30,595 bases of DNA from Rhynchonema sp. JSB1_4 (taxonomy: Eukaryota > Nematoda > Chromadorea > Monhysterida > Xyalidae): NCBI GenBank assembly GCA_030248065.1, contig JASAMV010007072.1, positions 1-30,595 on the forward strand, in the 5' to 3' direction. This document shows, one piece after another, positions 22,934 to 30,149 of the stretch; positions within the stretch are counted from its first letter, which is position 1, and every line of letters begins with the position of its first letter. Position numbers and translations under genes: made by a program. The notes under the pieces were generated by a model. That model was not told the origin of the DNA. It was given only the letters and a program-made list of their open reading frames with translations, and made no database searches.

Positions 22934-23293
22934 TAGTCCAACCACGAACTCATGAGACGACTTATTTTGAAGTTGACTTGAACGGATCCAATAATGTTCC
23001 GGTTCTACGTATTTCGGAAATGAAAGAAAGAGAAACGCATGAATTTTTTTTAAAACACGCCCTCCACCTCGGTACGTAAATTCCCTTTTGACTCCGAAAA
23101 TATTTGTGTGTTGAACGACGTTGCTGTTCGCGTAAGCACGCAACAAATTTAGGTCAGCCAGCTGGAACTTGTCATCATGTCTCTCGGCCCAATCTCTTTC
23201 TTTTGTTTGCCAAAACACGCGTAATCGGCGCAATTTTGAATCTGGCCAAGCAAGCTTTAAAAAGAGTCGTCTCATGAGCACATGGCTGGACCA
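22934..23293. mobile_element. Complete 360-bp MITE with TA target duplication
   Basis: The terminal inverted repeats are about 30 bp: left TAGTCCAACCACGAACTCAT then GAGACGACTT, and right the complement of TGGTCCAGCCATGTGCTCAT then GAGACGACTC. TA dinucleotides flank both ends (22932-22933 and 23294-23295). The TA target and short size suggest a Tc1/mariner-type non-autonomous element. Comparison with copy 1 at 14613-14619 gives the near-empty site. Confidence 0.88.
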
Positions 23294-23551
23294 TACGTCA
23301 GCTTGAAAATACAATGAAATTTAAAGCATGTGAGACGTGCTAAACGCTTGTGAATCATTATTCGCACGCAATCTTGCTTTTCGTAGGCGGGTGACACATG
23401 GTTGAACTTATGCTCGATTCCACAGCAGAGCCGGGCGGTGCAACATGTAGCGATGAATCCTGTGCTGAGCATGATTAACTGCATAGAAAAAAGTATTTGA
23501 TCGGTAGAAATCTTACTGATACTATCCTTTTTTATTAAGTCGTGAATTGAA

Positions 23552-25905
23552 ATGTCTATGTGTGCAACGAAAGATGGAAAGCCGACAGCTGCATCAAACG
23601 GATTCCAAGTTGTCGCACGCACAAGTGTCAATGGCATGTTCGAAGTAGTGAAGTACGTCTCGGGACACACCGGGCTTACCCTGGTCGTCGTGGATACAGG
23701 TGGACCGATCATCAAGGGATCCATTGTGTTCGGTGTGTTCTTGATTCCCCATTACTTATCTCTGTTTGGTGAAAAAGCGCCAACACGTTTTCCACTCCTC
23801 GAGCTTCCTGTTGGGTTTGCAGCAACGGAGTCAACAAACCACGATGAACTGCCGCATGCACTCGAGCATCTTGTGTTCAAGGGAAGCACAAAGTATCCCT
23901 GGAACGTGAGTCGCCAACAAAAGCTGTCCAAAGCAATCCTGATAGATGTGTTTTTCATCCCGTGTTCTTTTAATTCATAGGGCTGTCTCAGTGCAGCAGC
24001 GCATCAATGCTTCTCGCAAGGGCTGAATGCGCACACGTCGTTTGATCATACGCTCTACGAACTGATCACCGCCGGATCGGAAGCGTTTCTCAATCTGCTG
24101 CCCGTCTATCTCAATCATCTATTTCATCCTCAACTGACTGTTAGTTTGTCTTTTTCAAGTACTCGCAACCGAATTCGTCACCATTTCTACACTTTTGCTT
24201 GATTCCAAACGTACTTACTGGTAATACACAAATACACAAGTTTCAGAGCGACCAATTCTTGACCGAAGTTCATCACGTAAACGGCGACGGTCAAGATGGC
24301 GGCGTGGTTTATTCAGAGATACAGGCACATCACCCGGTCAGTTAATGATCGCGTTACCGATAAAATCGTGTTCTTTGCATCCGTCACTCACAATCCAGGC
24401 AGCTACAATAATAAATGATGCGCTGGAAGCCCAGCTGTATCCTGCGAAATTCGGCCATGGAAACCGTAACCACGGAAATCGGCTGGAAAACATAGCCGCC
24501 ACATGCAGTATTGAGGCAGTTCGGTGAAAGTTGTGTATTTATTTGGTTTTTACGTTTGCAAATTTTTACGTTGCTGGCGAACTCTCGCCCTCTTCAGATT
24601 CGCAACTACCATTCCGTCTATTATCACACCAAGAATACGTGCATCATTGTAAGCGGGATCATTGATCACGCTCAATTGCTGAACACGATAGCCGATTTCG
24701 AAAAGTCCATGGATGCGGCGCGCAAAGTTAGTGAGCACAAATGCGGTGCACGGTGAACAGCGTTGTTTGAAATGTTGCCATGCAAGACTGCTACAGGACC
24801 TGACAATTCCACAGGACCAAACGGTCGCATGGCAGCGACCCTTCTCGGACCCAATTCCGCCAGTGGAGAGAGATACGCAGATCAGAGTGCGCATGCCGTG
24901 TGTCAAATGTGCGTTTATGACCTGGCTCGGTCCTAAGAACGACGTTAGTATGAATGTATTCACTTCATAGTGTCAGGGTGATTCGGCAGAATAATTGTGT
25001 TTCTTCAGGATGTGGAAGCAGTGCTGGCTTTAAGACATCTAAACGATTACCTGTGTAACAGCAGTGTGTCACCCGTTAGACAGAAGTTTATTGAATGCTC
25101 GCACCCTTCGTTCAAAAATGTGAGTTCATATAATCTTAATGATTCAGTGTTGCAATGATAATCACAGGTTTATGGTCTTCCTGTCAGGTGAAAATGGACA
25201 TGGTCAATCAACGCGTTGGTCACGTGATCGTTCATTGGGATGGTTTGCGATGCAGAAAATCGTGTTCTGTCGCTCGCGAATTTGCCGGTTTCTTGCGATC
25301 GTTGTGTTCTAACGAGGTGAAAAGCTGTATTTGAATTGTCACATCAGTTAGCACGATTACTTACGTTCGCAGGAGGAACTTGGCATTCCTGCGTTGCGCG
25401 ACGCAATTCAGGCGGAAATACGCGCTTGGGATAAGCATATAGAAATGCAATTGAACACAAGAAAACTTGAGGAATCGATCGTCGGTTAGTTTGCTTTGGT
25501 TTTTTTGTTTGTTTTGTTTGTTTTTTTTTTCACTTCGAATGTACACATGCCTTGGTGGCTTCCTCTCAGATGATTTCCTCTACGGTGACACCACTGCGCA
25601 TTTCGAGCAGGTCCTAAATGAAGGCTCAATTCTGCGTGAGTTGCTCAAGAAACCCAACTCGTTTTGGACAGGCTTGATGGACCAAATCTACGGCACCGAT
25701 CAGCATTATATATCCGTTAGTTTATACAGTTTTGTGGTTGCCAGCTCCAGCTCGAACTTTTTAATGCGCACAGTTGGTCAGCAAGATGTCATGTGGCTTA
25801 TGGTGGAAGTCCAGCAGAGAAGCAAAGATGCGCGTGAAACATCGGCGCAAAGCGTTGGGACCAAGCGGATTACAAGAGTGCCACGAAAAGTTGCTGAATG
25901 CTGTA
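23552..25905 (+). pseudogene. M16C-family metallopeptidase, copy 2, truncated in exon 12
   Basis: A nearly identical copy of the first twelve exons of the gene at 14875, with the same start codon, HALEH zinc motif and intron positions (exon 1 23552-23732, exon 2 23823-23905, exon 3 23981-24139, exon 4 24247-24336; exon 12 begins at 25774). Differences are scattered substitutions and small intron indels. Homology stops inside exon 12 at 25905 (GAATGCTGTA), where unrelated sequence begins. The first half of the pitrilysin fold is therefore separated from the second half, which may lie beyond the window if the block at 25906 onward is an insertion. Without exons 13-22 it cannot make the full enzyme. 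The exon 4 donor has changed from GTGAGT to GTCAGT, which may weaken splicing. Confidence 0.88.
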
Positions 25906-26010
25906 AGTAGTAAAGGGCTGTACCCTGGGGAGCACATTTAGGAGGGTACCTGGGGAGCAATGTATAAGCATAGGCAGTGTATAAGCATAGGGGCGAGCTG
26001 GGGAGCAGTT
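25906..26010. repeat. Subterminal direct repeats at the element's left end
   Basis: The motif CTGGGGAGCA occurs three times (in ACCCTGGGGAGCAC, ACCTGGGGAGCAAT and GCTGGGGAGCAGTT), and GTATAAGCATAGG occurs twice, within about 100 bp of the break in peptidase exon 12. Short subterminal repeats are common near the ends of transposons and linear viral genomes. Confidence 0.7.
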
Positions 26011-26310
26011 GTCAGGACTCTAGTGTGGTGTTTTTCGCGTAAGCCTAAGTCATGTCAGGTCTGACTGGTTGTTAAGTCGTGTCAGGTCTGACTGGTTGTT
26101 TTATGTACTAAGTCGTGTCACTGACAGTTGTCAGTACTGACATTGTCAGGTCTGACAATCTGTACGAGGTCGTGTGTGTACTATGTCGTGTCAGACCTGA
26201 CATTCTGCACAAGCGCGATGTAGGGTTTGACCCGCTGTGTGGAATCCTATACTACTCTGTCCGTTTGACCCTCTGGTGTAGAATCCTATACTACTCTGTC
26301 AGAGCTGACA
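26010..26310. promoter_or_regulatory. Cluster A of TGTCAG-N2-CTGACA inverted repeats
   Basis: Four full sites (spacers TA, GT, AC, AG) and three half or imperfect sites (TGTCAGGTCTGACT twice, TGTCAGGACTCT once), upstream of the plus-strand frame at 26517. One copy of GCGCGATGTAGG lies at 26213-26224. Confidence 0.7.
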
Positions 26311-26516
26311 TGCGGCAGTGGGTATGTGAGCGTGGGAAAATGTGTTTTTCCCACGCCATACCGTGGGAAAGTGCGCGCGTGTGCTGTTGTGTTGTCTATA
26401 TCAGTTTATTTGCGCTATTTTGAGATTGACAATTGTCATCAGTGTTTTTTTTTCTTGTAAAAAAGGGGTTTTTTTCTCAAAACCAAAGCTTAACTTAACA
26501 CAGATAAATCAACATC

Positions 26517-26804
26517 ATGGCACGTTGCTATTGCAAGTGCGATTCTTCGAGACTAACGCCGATTCTGTGTGCGCTCGATCCGCCCACTGTCAATGCGAAC
26601 GCGTCGCCCAAATACACTGAATCCAGTTTTAGACAGTTGATGGAGGAGGACAGGTTTTTCCCTTTACTTGCTCATTATTATCTTTGCTTTGTTCTCTCTT
26701 GTGTGTTAGACTCTAGAGTGATGTTTCAGCGCAAGTCCGCGCAACTTGAGTGTAAACATGGTTCAGATGAGGTGGCCCTGAAGAGGGCCGTTGGGTTAGG
26801 GTAA
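26517..26804 (+). CDS. Small hypothetical protein, 95 residues
   Basis: An ATG in good context (CATCATGG) opens a 95-codon frame beginning with a Cys-rich start (MARCYCKCDSS) and containing a short hydrophobic stretch (LLAHYYLCFVLSCVL). A possible intron starts at GTTTTTCCC (26654) and ends at TTAG or CTAG around 26709-26716. With the CTAG acceptor the hydrophobic part is removed and the frame is kept. The 3' end of the frame reads through the complement of the stem-loop belonging to the opposite-strand gene at 26837, so the two transcripts would overlap tail to tail. No family recognised. Palindrome cluster A lies upstream. Confidence 0.4.
   Translation: MARCYCKCDSSRLTPILCALDPPTVNANASPKYTESSFRQLMEEDRFFPLLAHYYLCFVLSCVLDSRVMFQRKSAQLECKHGSDEVALKRAVGLG
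26774..26789 (-). terminator. Histone-type 3' stem-loop for the gene at 26837-27199
   Basis: On the minus strand this is GGCCCT-CTTC-AGGGCC followed by ACC and preceded by CCCAAC. That matches the replication-dependent histone mRNA stem-loop layout: 6-bp stem starting GG, pyrimidines, closing U-A pair, 4-nt loop, then ACC. It starts 47 nt past the stop codon. It lies in a conserved tract (GGACTTTGGTCC, then ACTTACCCTAACCCAAC) shared with two other genes. No clear purine-rich histone downstream element follows. Confidence 0.85.
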
Positions 26805-26836
26805 GTGGACCAAAGTCCAAGGTTTTTTGGGTGACT

Positions 26837-27199
26837 TTACACTATCACTTCAATCGCATGTTTCAGGGATTGAAAGAACTCCTGACTGTTTTGCGACAGT
26901 TTCGTCAACACGGTGGTCTTGGCGCGCGATCCGGCTTTCATCTCCATAATTGTTTGGATGACGATTTTCACCTGTGCCTCATTTTGACTCCAATTTTGAC
27001 ACAAGATGTTGAAAGAATCGATGAGAATCGCCTGTCTGGCCGCTTTTCGAGGGTCGCGAAGGTTGAGATCGATGTGCGCTTGATCCCTTAGCACGTGAGC
27101 CACCGTCCCTAGGATCTCAGACACTTCGGTCTCCGTGACTTGCTTTACGGCGTTCAATACTGGTGTCGACTCGTCGTTGCACAACAACACAAGATGCAT
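26837..27199 (-). CDS. Hypothetical 120-residue helical protein with histone-type 3' end
   Basis: Single-exon minus-strand gene. The frame is open further upstream to 27286, but a TATA box (TATATAAA, 27263-27270) lies inside that extension, so I place the start at the next ATG, 27199 (MHLVLLCNDE). The product is soluble and predicted mostly helical, with runs such as VSEILGTVAHVLRDQAHIDL and ending SLKHAIEVIV. I see no signal peptide, membrane span or metal motif, and recognise no family; it is not a core histone. It has palindrome cluster B upstream and a histone-type stem-loop 47 nt after the stop. Probably viral or element-encoded, function unknown. Confidence 0.65.
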   Translation of the reverse strand: MHLVLLCNDESTPVLNAVKQVTETEVSEILGTVAHVLRDQAHIDLNLRDPRKAARQAILIDSFNILCQNWSQNEAQVKIVIQTIMEMKAGSRAKTTVLTKLSQNSQEFFQSLKHAIEVIV

Positions 27200-27262
27200 T
27201 CTGGTGGACTTGAAAAACGGTGATGTGTAAAAGTCAATGAAGATTCCTAGCAAAAGCGCTCG

Positions 27263-27270
27263 TTTATATA
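27263..27270 (-). promoter_or_regulatory. TATA box for the gene at 26837-27199
   Basis: TATATAAA on the minus strand, 64 nt before the chosen ATG. A half palindrome (ATGTCAGGGC) lies directly upstream and the shared GCGCGATGTAGG motif is at 27289-27300. Confidence 0.65.
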
Positions 27271-27354
27271 GCCCTGACATCTGCACGAGCGCGATGTAGG
27301 GCTGACGCCAAAATTTTTACAGTGTTGAATACGTGTGACTACCAGGACTGTTTT

Positions 27355-27760
27355 ATGTTTGTCAGGTCTGACATTGACGTGGCAGTTTGTCAGGACTGAC
27401 AGTGTTGAATACGTGTGACTGCCAGGACTTTTATGTTTGTCAGGTCTGACATTGACGTGGCAGTTTGTCAGGACTGACAGTGCTGTTTAGTGTGGGGGTG
27501 TCAGGACTGACAGTGTTGAATACGTGTGGAGTGTCAGGACTGACAGTGGTGAATACGTGGGGTGTCAGGACTGACAGTGCTGTTTACTGTGGGGTGTCAG
27601 GACTGACAGTGTTGAATACGTGGGGTGTCAGGACTGACAGTGATGAATACGTGTCTGGACTGTCAGGACTGACAGTGATGAATACGTGTGTCTGGACTGT
27701 CAATTGACGTGGCTGTTTGCCAGGTCCGGCAGTGTTGTGTTTGTCAGTACTGACACATGC
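27355..27760. promoter_or_regulatory. Cluster B: 11 TGTCAG-N2-CTGACA sites, partly an iteron-like tandem array
   Basis: Eleven complete sites, most with spacer GA, some GT or TA. Between about 27466 and 27690 they repeat every 30-35 bp together with the tail CAGTG(T/C)TGAATACGTGG. The array lies upstream of the minus-strand gene at 27199 and downstream of the membrane-protein gene. It resembles a bound-protein array (enhancer, operator or origin iterons). Short frames reading through it are repeats, not genes. Confidence 0.8.
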
Positions 27761-27912
27761 TTCGTCGTGCATGTGCACAGCAACTGTTTGATGTTCTTTC
27801 AAACGGAACTAAAAAGTTTATCAGTAAAAAAAAAGGAGTCCGAAGAAGATAAAATGATCCAGTATAAGAATGGAAAAAGAATCACCAGCTAAAAATCCAA
27901 GCACACAAAACA

Positions 27913-28393
27913 CTAAGCATTGGAATCAATGGTGGACGTTGGACTCATAGACCATAATTCGTACTCAATCGGTGCGGTCGTTTTTTTCTTCACGATGCAG
28001 AACCATGCCAACAGTATCAGTAGAATCCATGCAAGACAAGCGCCACCGCCAATCACACTTGGTTCCCAGTTGTAGGCCGATGTTGTGGCATTGGCATGAG
28101 TCTGCGTGTACGGGTAGAGTATGGCAAGACGGCAATACACAGGAAAGCAAAATAGAAACTACCTGTGCGAGAATGTTGCATGATATCATAATGATTTTGG
28201 TATGAGCCAGATCAGCGTCGGTCGGACACGAACCGTTGGCGGAAGATAACACAAGTTGAGTGATACGAGACGGCAGATTTGACAGATCTTGAGGCCAGCT
28301 TGTACATTCAATAGAGTTGGCGTAGCACGCGCACTCCACGCACGACGCAGCGCACGACTGCACCAAACCCAGCAACAGCAAAAACACTATCAT
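27913..28393 (-). CDS. Small LRR-cap single-span membrane protein, two exons
   Basis: Exon 1 is 28393-28163 (77 codons) and exon 2 is 28101-27913 (62 codons plus stop), joined in phase 0 across a 61-nt intron with GTAGTT and ACGCAG ends. The start at 28393 gives a clean signal peptide (MIVFLLLLGLVQSCAA); the frame is open upstream to 28543, but that part covers the 3' cassette of the neighbouring gene. Next comes a leucine-rich-repeat N-cap pattern (CVECACYANSIEC, LSNLPSRITQLVL, then SSANGSC). Exon 2 supplies a glycosylation site (NATT), a hydrophobic span (GGGACLAWILLILLAWFCIV), a KKK stop-transfer and a short acidic/Tyr tail. That is a 139-residue type I membrane protein. No histone-type stem-loop follows this spliced gene. 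Role unknown. Confidence 0.65.
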
Positions 28394-28496
28394 GTCGATA
28401 AATTGGAAAAAATAAGTGAATAGGAATCCTGTAAAGTGTGGATATTTGAAACTCCTGATAAGAATACGAAACATTTTTGCATGGTTAAGTTGAGGT

Positions 28497-28512
28497 GGCC
28501 CTGAAGAGGGCC
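28497..28512 (-). terminator. Histone-type 3' stem-loop for the gene at 28547-29149
   Basis: Minus-strand GGCCCT-CTTC-AGGGCC followed by ACC, preceded by ACTTACCCTAACCCAAC, 34 nt past the stop codon. The stem, loop and flanks are identical to the copy at 26774-26789. The outer GGACTTTGGTCC part is diverged here (GATCTTCGGACC). Confidence 0.85.
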
Positions 28513-28546
28513 GTTGGGTTAGGGTAAGTGGTCCGAAGATCAATGA

Positions 28547-29149
28547 TTAACGTTTGGACGGTGGTGATGCAATATAGGCGTAGTCGTTGTACAAATCCAC
28601 ATCGTCGGGCTCACTTTGTTGCCTAAGGATTTTACGACGTGGTGGCGATACCAGTTGTGAGGGACGGGGCTGACTGCACGGATATCCAACCACGTCGGGG
28701 TACTTTGCATTCATAAATGAAGCAAATGGTTCGATTTTATTCGACATACAGTGTTGAATGTCGACAAAATCAGCCATCCACTTCATAATGACTCTGCGAC
28801 TGATGTTTGAGTCGTCCAGATCAGAGCAGAACCCAGACCAACAGGAACGTAGCATGTCAACATTCAAACATTGTAGCAGTTTAGGCATACATTGCTTGAC
28901 AAATGCACCAATCTGTCCATAACACAAACACGGAGGCATGTACAAGTTCGGTGATTCGTCATATATGCGGCGTTCAATGCACCCCGGACAGATCTGGTCG
29001 TATTTTTGCCAGATCACGTCATGAATGTACTGTGAGAACTTTTCATAGAACAGTTTGTCGATATCAAGCAAACCTTCCATGAGCAAGGTGTCCAGAAACT
29101 CTTTCACTCTATCTTGCTCATCGGGACGGACATGGATTAAAGACTCCAT
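28547..29149 (-). CDS. Hypothetical 200-residue Cys-rich protein with phosphosite-rich tail and histone-type 3' end
   Basis: Single-exon minus-strand gene. The frame is open to 29287, but a TATA box (TATAAATA, 29185-29192) lies 36 nt before the ATG at 29149 (MESLIHVRPDEQDRV), which I take as the start. Residues 1-50 look helical. A middle part has paired cysteines (CPGC, PPCLCYG, SCWSGFC) that could bind zinc or form disulphides. The last 40 residues are Pro- and Arg-rich, with SPPRRK (a CDK-type S-P-x-R site), RQQSEP (close to a 14-3-3 site) and a terminal SPPSKR. No signal peptide or membrane span. No family recognised. A histone-type stem-loop follows 34 nt after the stop; palindrome cluster C is shared upstream with the divergent gene at 29507. 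Confidence 0.7.
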   Translation of the reverse strand: MESLIHVRPDEQDRVKEFLDTLLMEGLLDIDKLFYEKFSQYIHDVIWQKYDQICPGCIERRIYDESPNLYMPPCLCYGQIGAFVKQCMPKLLQCLNVDMLRSCWSGFCSDLDDSNISRRVIMKWMADFVDIQHCMSNKIEPFASFMNAKYPDVVGYPCSQPRPSQLVSPPRRKILRQQSEPDDVDLYNDYAYIASPPSKR

Positions 29150-29184
29150 TGTGTTGACTACGAGAAAGCGGGAAGAAAACACGG

Positions 29185-29192
29185 TATTTATA
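29185..29192 (-). promoter_or_regulatory. TATA box for the gene at 28547-29149
   Basis: TATAAATA on the minus strand, 36 nt before the ATG, leaving room for only a very short leader. The shared GCGCGATGTAGG motif lies about 55 nt further upstream (29246-29257). Confidence 0.7.
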
Positions 29193-29289
29193 CCTAACTG
29201 ACTAGCGTCCAGTAAGTTCTCGAAAGATCCAGCTGTATCGCAGAAGCGCGATGTAGGCATTTTATATGTGACACTTTCTCGGTACAATA

Positions 29290-29430
29290 TGAGATTGTCA
29301 GGTCTGACAATTTGTCAGTGCTGACATGCGGTGAGAGTGTCAGTACCAACATACCGTGTGAGATTGTCAGGTCTGACAATATGTCAGTACTGACATACAG
29401 TGAGAGATTGTCAGGTCTGACAATTTAAAG
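29290..29430. promoter_or_regulatory. Cluster C: palindromes in a divergent promoter
   Basis: Five full TGTCAG-N2-CTGACA sites, three of them extended to TTGTCAGGTCTGACAA, and one degenerate site (TGTCAGTACCAACA). The cluster lies between the minus-strand gene starting at 29149 and the plus-strand gene starting at 29507, so it can serve both. A TATA-like TTTATAA lies at about 29466-29472, before the plus-strand gene. Confidence 0.75.
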
Positions 29431-29506
29431 TCACATTCCAGAACATTCTAAGCTGCTCAACGGGGTTTATAACAATCGTAATCGATAATAACAATTAGTT
29501 TTCATC

Positions 29507-30058
29507 ATGGTTTCAAACGACGTAGTGCGCTCTTTCAAAACCAAATACGGAACCATGATTCGATTGCATAAGGGACATGCTGGCAGAGGCATGATGCACG
29601 TTAAACAGGAACATTGGCACAATTCACGCACGAAACGTAAATGTACATTCAACCCAGATGTGGATGTGTTGAGTTTGGTTGAAGTTGTGGTGCAGTGTGG
29701 GATTATAGGGGGTGATATTCGCACGAGTACAATCAGACTAGTCGGGCATTTCCCGTTTGTGGTCGGCTATGACCATTTACGACAAAAGTCCTGTCATTGT
29801 GTGGTTGTAGTTGTCGGGTTCAAACCCCATGAAATCCTCACGTTCTATCCAGAGCCCTGTGGGGTTGACGGATCTAGCTGCAAATACAAAACACAGTTCA
29901 AACATGGGCATCACAGTGTTGTGCCTATGAAGTGCTTGAAATATCACTTGGTGATTGGTTCAGGAAAGCAGAAATGTCCTGATTGTGATGTCAATGTATG
30001 TTTACGTTTCAATGTGTCGCATGTTACTGATCGTGAAAAACTATTCATGCGTACCTGA
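29507..30058 (+). CDS. Hypothetical 183-residue His/Cys-rich protein with histone-type 3' end
   Basis: Single-exon plus-strand gene starting ATGG at 29507, the first ATG after a TATA-like TTTATAA about 35 nt upstream. The N-terminal 45 residues are basic and histidine-rich (RLHKGHAGRGMMHVKQEHWH, then RTKRK). The core is beta-rich with long Val runs (SLVEVVVQCG, CHCVVVVVGFKPHE). The C-terminal third has Cys and His pairs (FKHGHHS, KCPDCDVNVC) that could hold a metal ion. No signal peptide or membrane span. The basic N-terminus and possible zinc site would suit a nucleic-acid-binding role, but I recognise no family. It shares palindrome cluster C with the divergent gene and ends 43 nt before a histone-type stem-loop. 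Confidence 0.7.
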   Translation: MVSNDVVRSFKTKYGTMIRLHKGHAGRGMMHVKQEHWHNSRTKRKCTFNPDVDVLSLVEVVVQCGIIGGDIRTSTIRLVGHFPFVVGYDHLRQKSCHCVVVVVGFKPHEILTFYPEPCGVDGSSCKYKTQFKHGHHSVVPMKCLKYHLVIGSGKQKCPDCDVNVCLRFNVSHVTDREKLFMRT

Positions 30059-30101
30059 TCATCGAACCGTCTGGACTTTGGTCCACTTACCCTAACCCAA
30101 C

Positions 30102-30117
30102 GGCCCTCATCAGGGCC
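30102..30117 (+). terminator. Histone-type 3' stem-loop for the gene at 29507-30058
   Basis: GGCCCT-CATC-AGGGCC followed by ACCAC, preceded by CCCAAC. It starts 43 nt past the stop codon. The conserved tract begins at 30072 with GGACTTTGGTCC (itself a small inverted repeat), then ACTTACCCTAACCCAAC. The loop differs from the other two copies by one base (CATC against CTTC), with the stem intact. Confidence 0.85.
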
Positions 30118-30149
30118 ACCACTTTAAAACCATTTGAGTGGTAGTCCTG

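Noticed and set aside
26774..26789. Bacterial-type rho-independent terminator
   Set aside because: The hairpin has no following U tract, and the surroundings are eukaryotic. Stem, loop and ACC flank fit the histone mRNA hairpin.
27200..27286. N-terminal extension of the 26837 gene to 27286
   Set aside because: It covers the TATATAAA box at 27263-27270.
27465..27707. 80-residue plus-strand frame with repeated SGLTV units
   Set aside because: It is the translation of the TGTCAGGACTGACAGTG tandem sites. Similar frames appear in clusters A, C and D.
27686..27892. Plus-strand small gene with a Lys-rich end
   Set aside because: It starts in the palindrome array, its first half is repeat-derived, and it runs antisense to the tail of the membrane-protein gene.
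29150..29287. N-terminal extension of the 28547 gene to 29287
   Set aside because: The extension contains a TATA box 36 nt before the internal ATG and the shared GCGCGATGTAGG promoter motif, so it is more likely promoter than coding.
26766..30101. CCCTAACCC as interstitial telomere repeat
   Set aside because: Only one and a half repeat units are present, at a fixed place in a conserved 3' cassette. It is better explained as part of that cassette.
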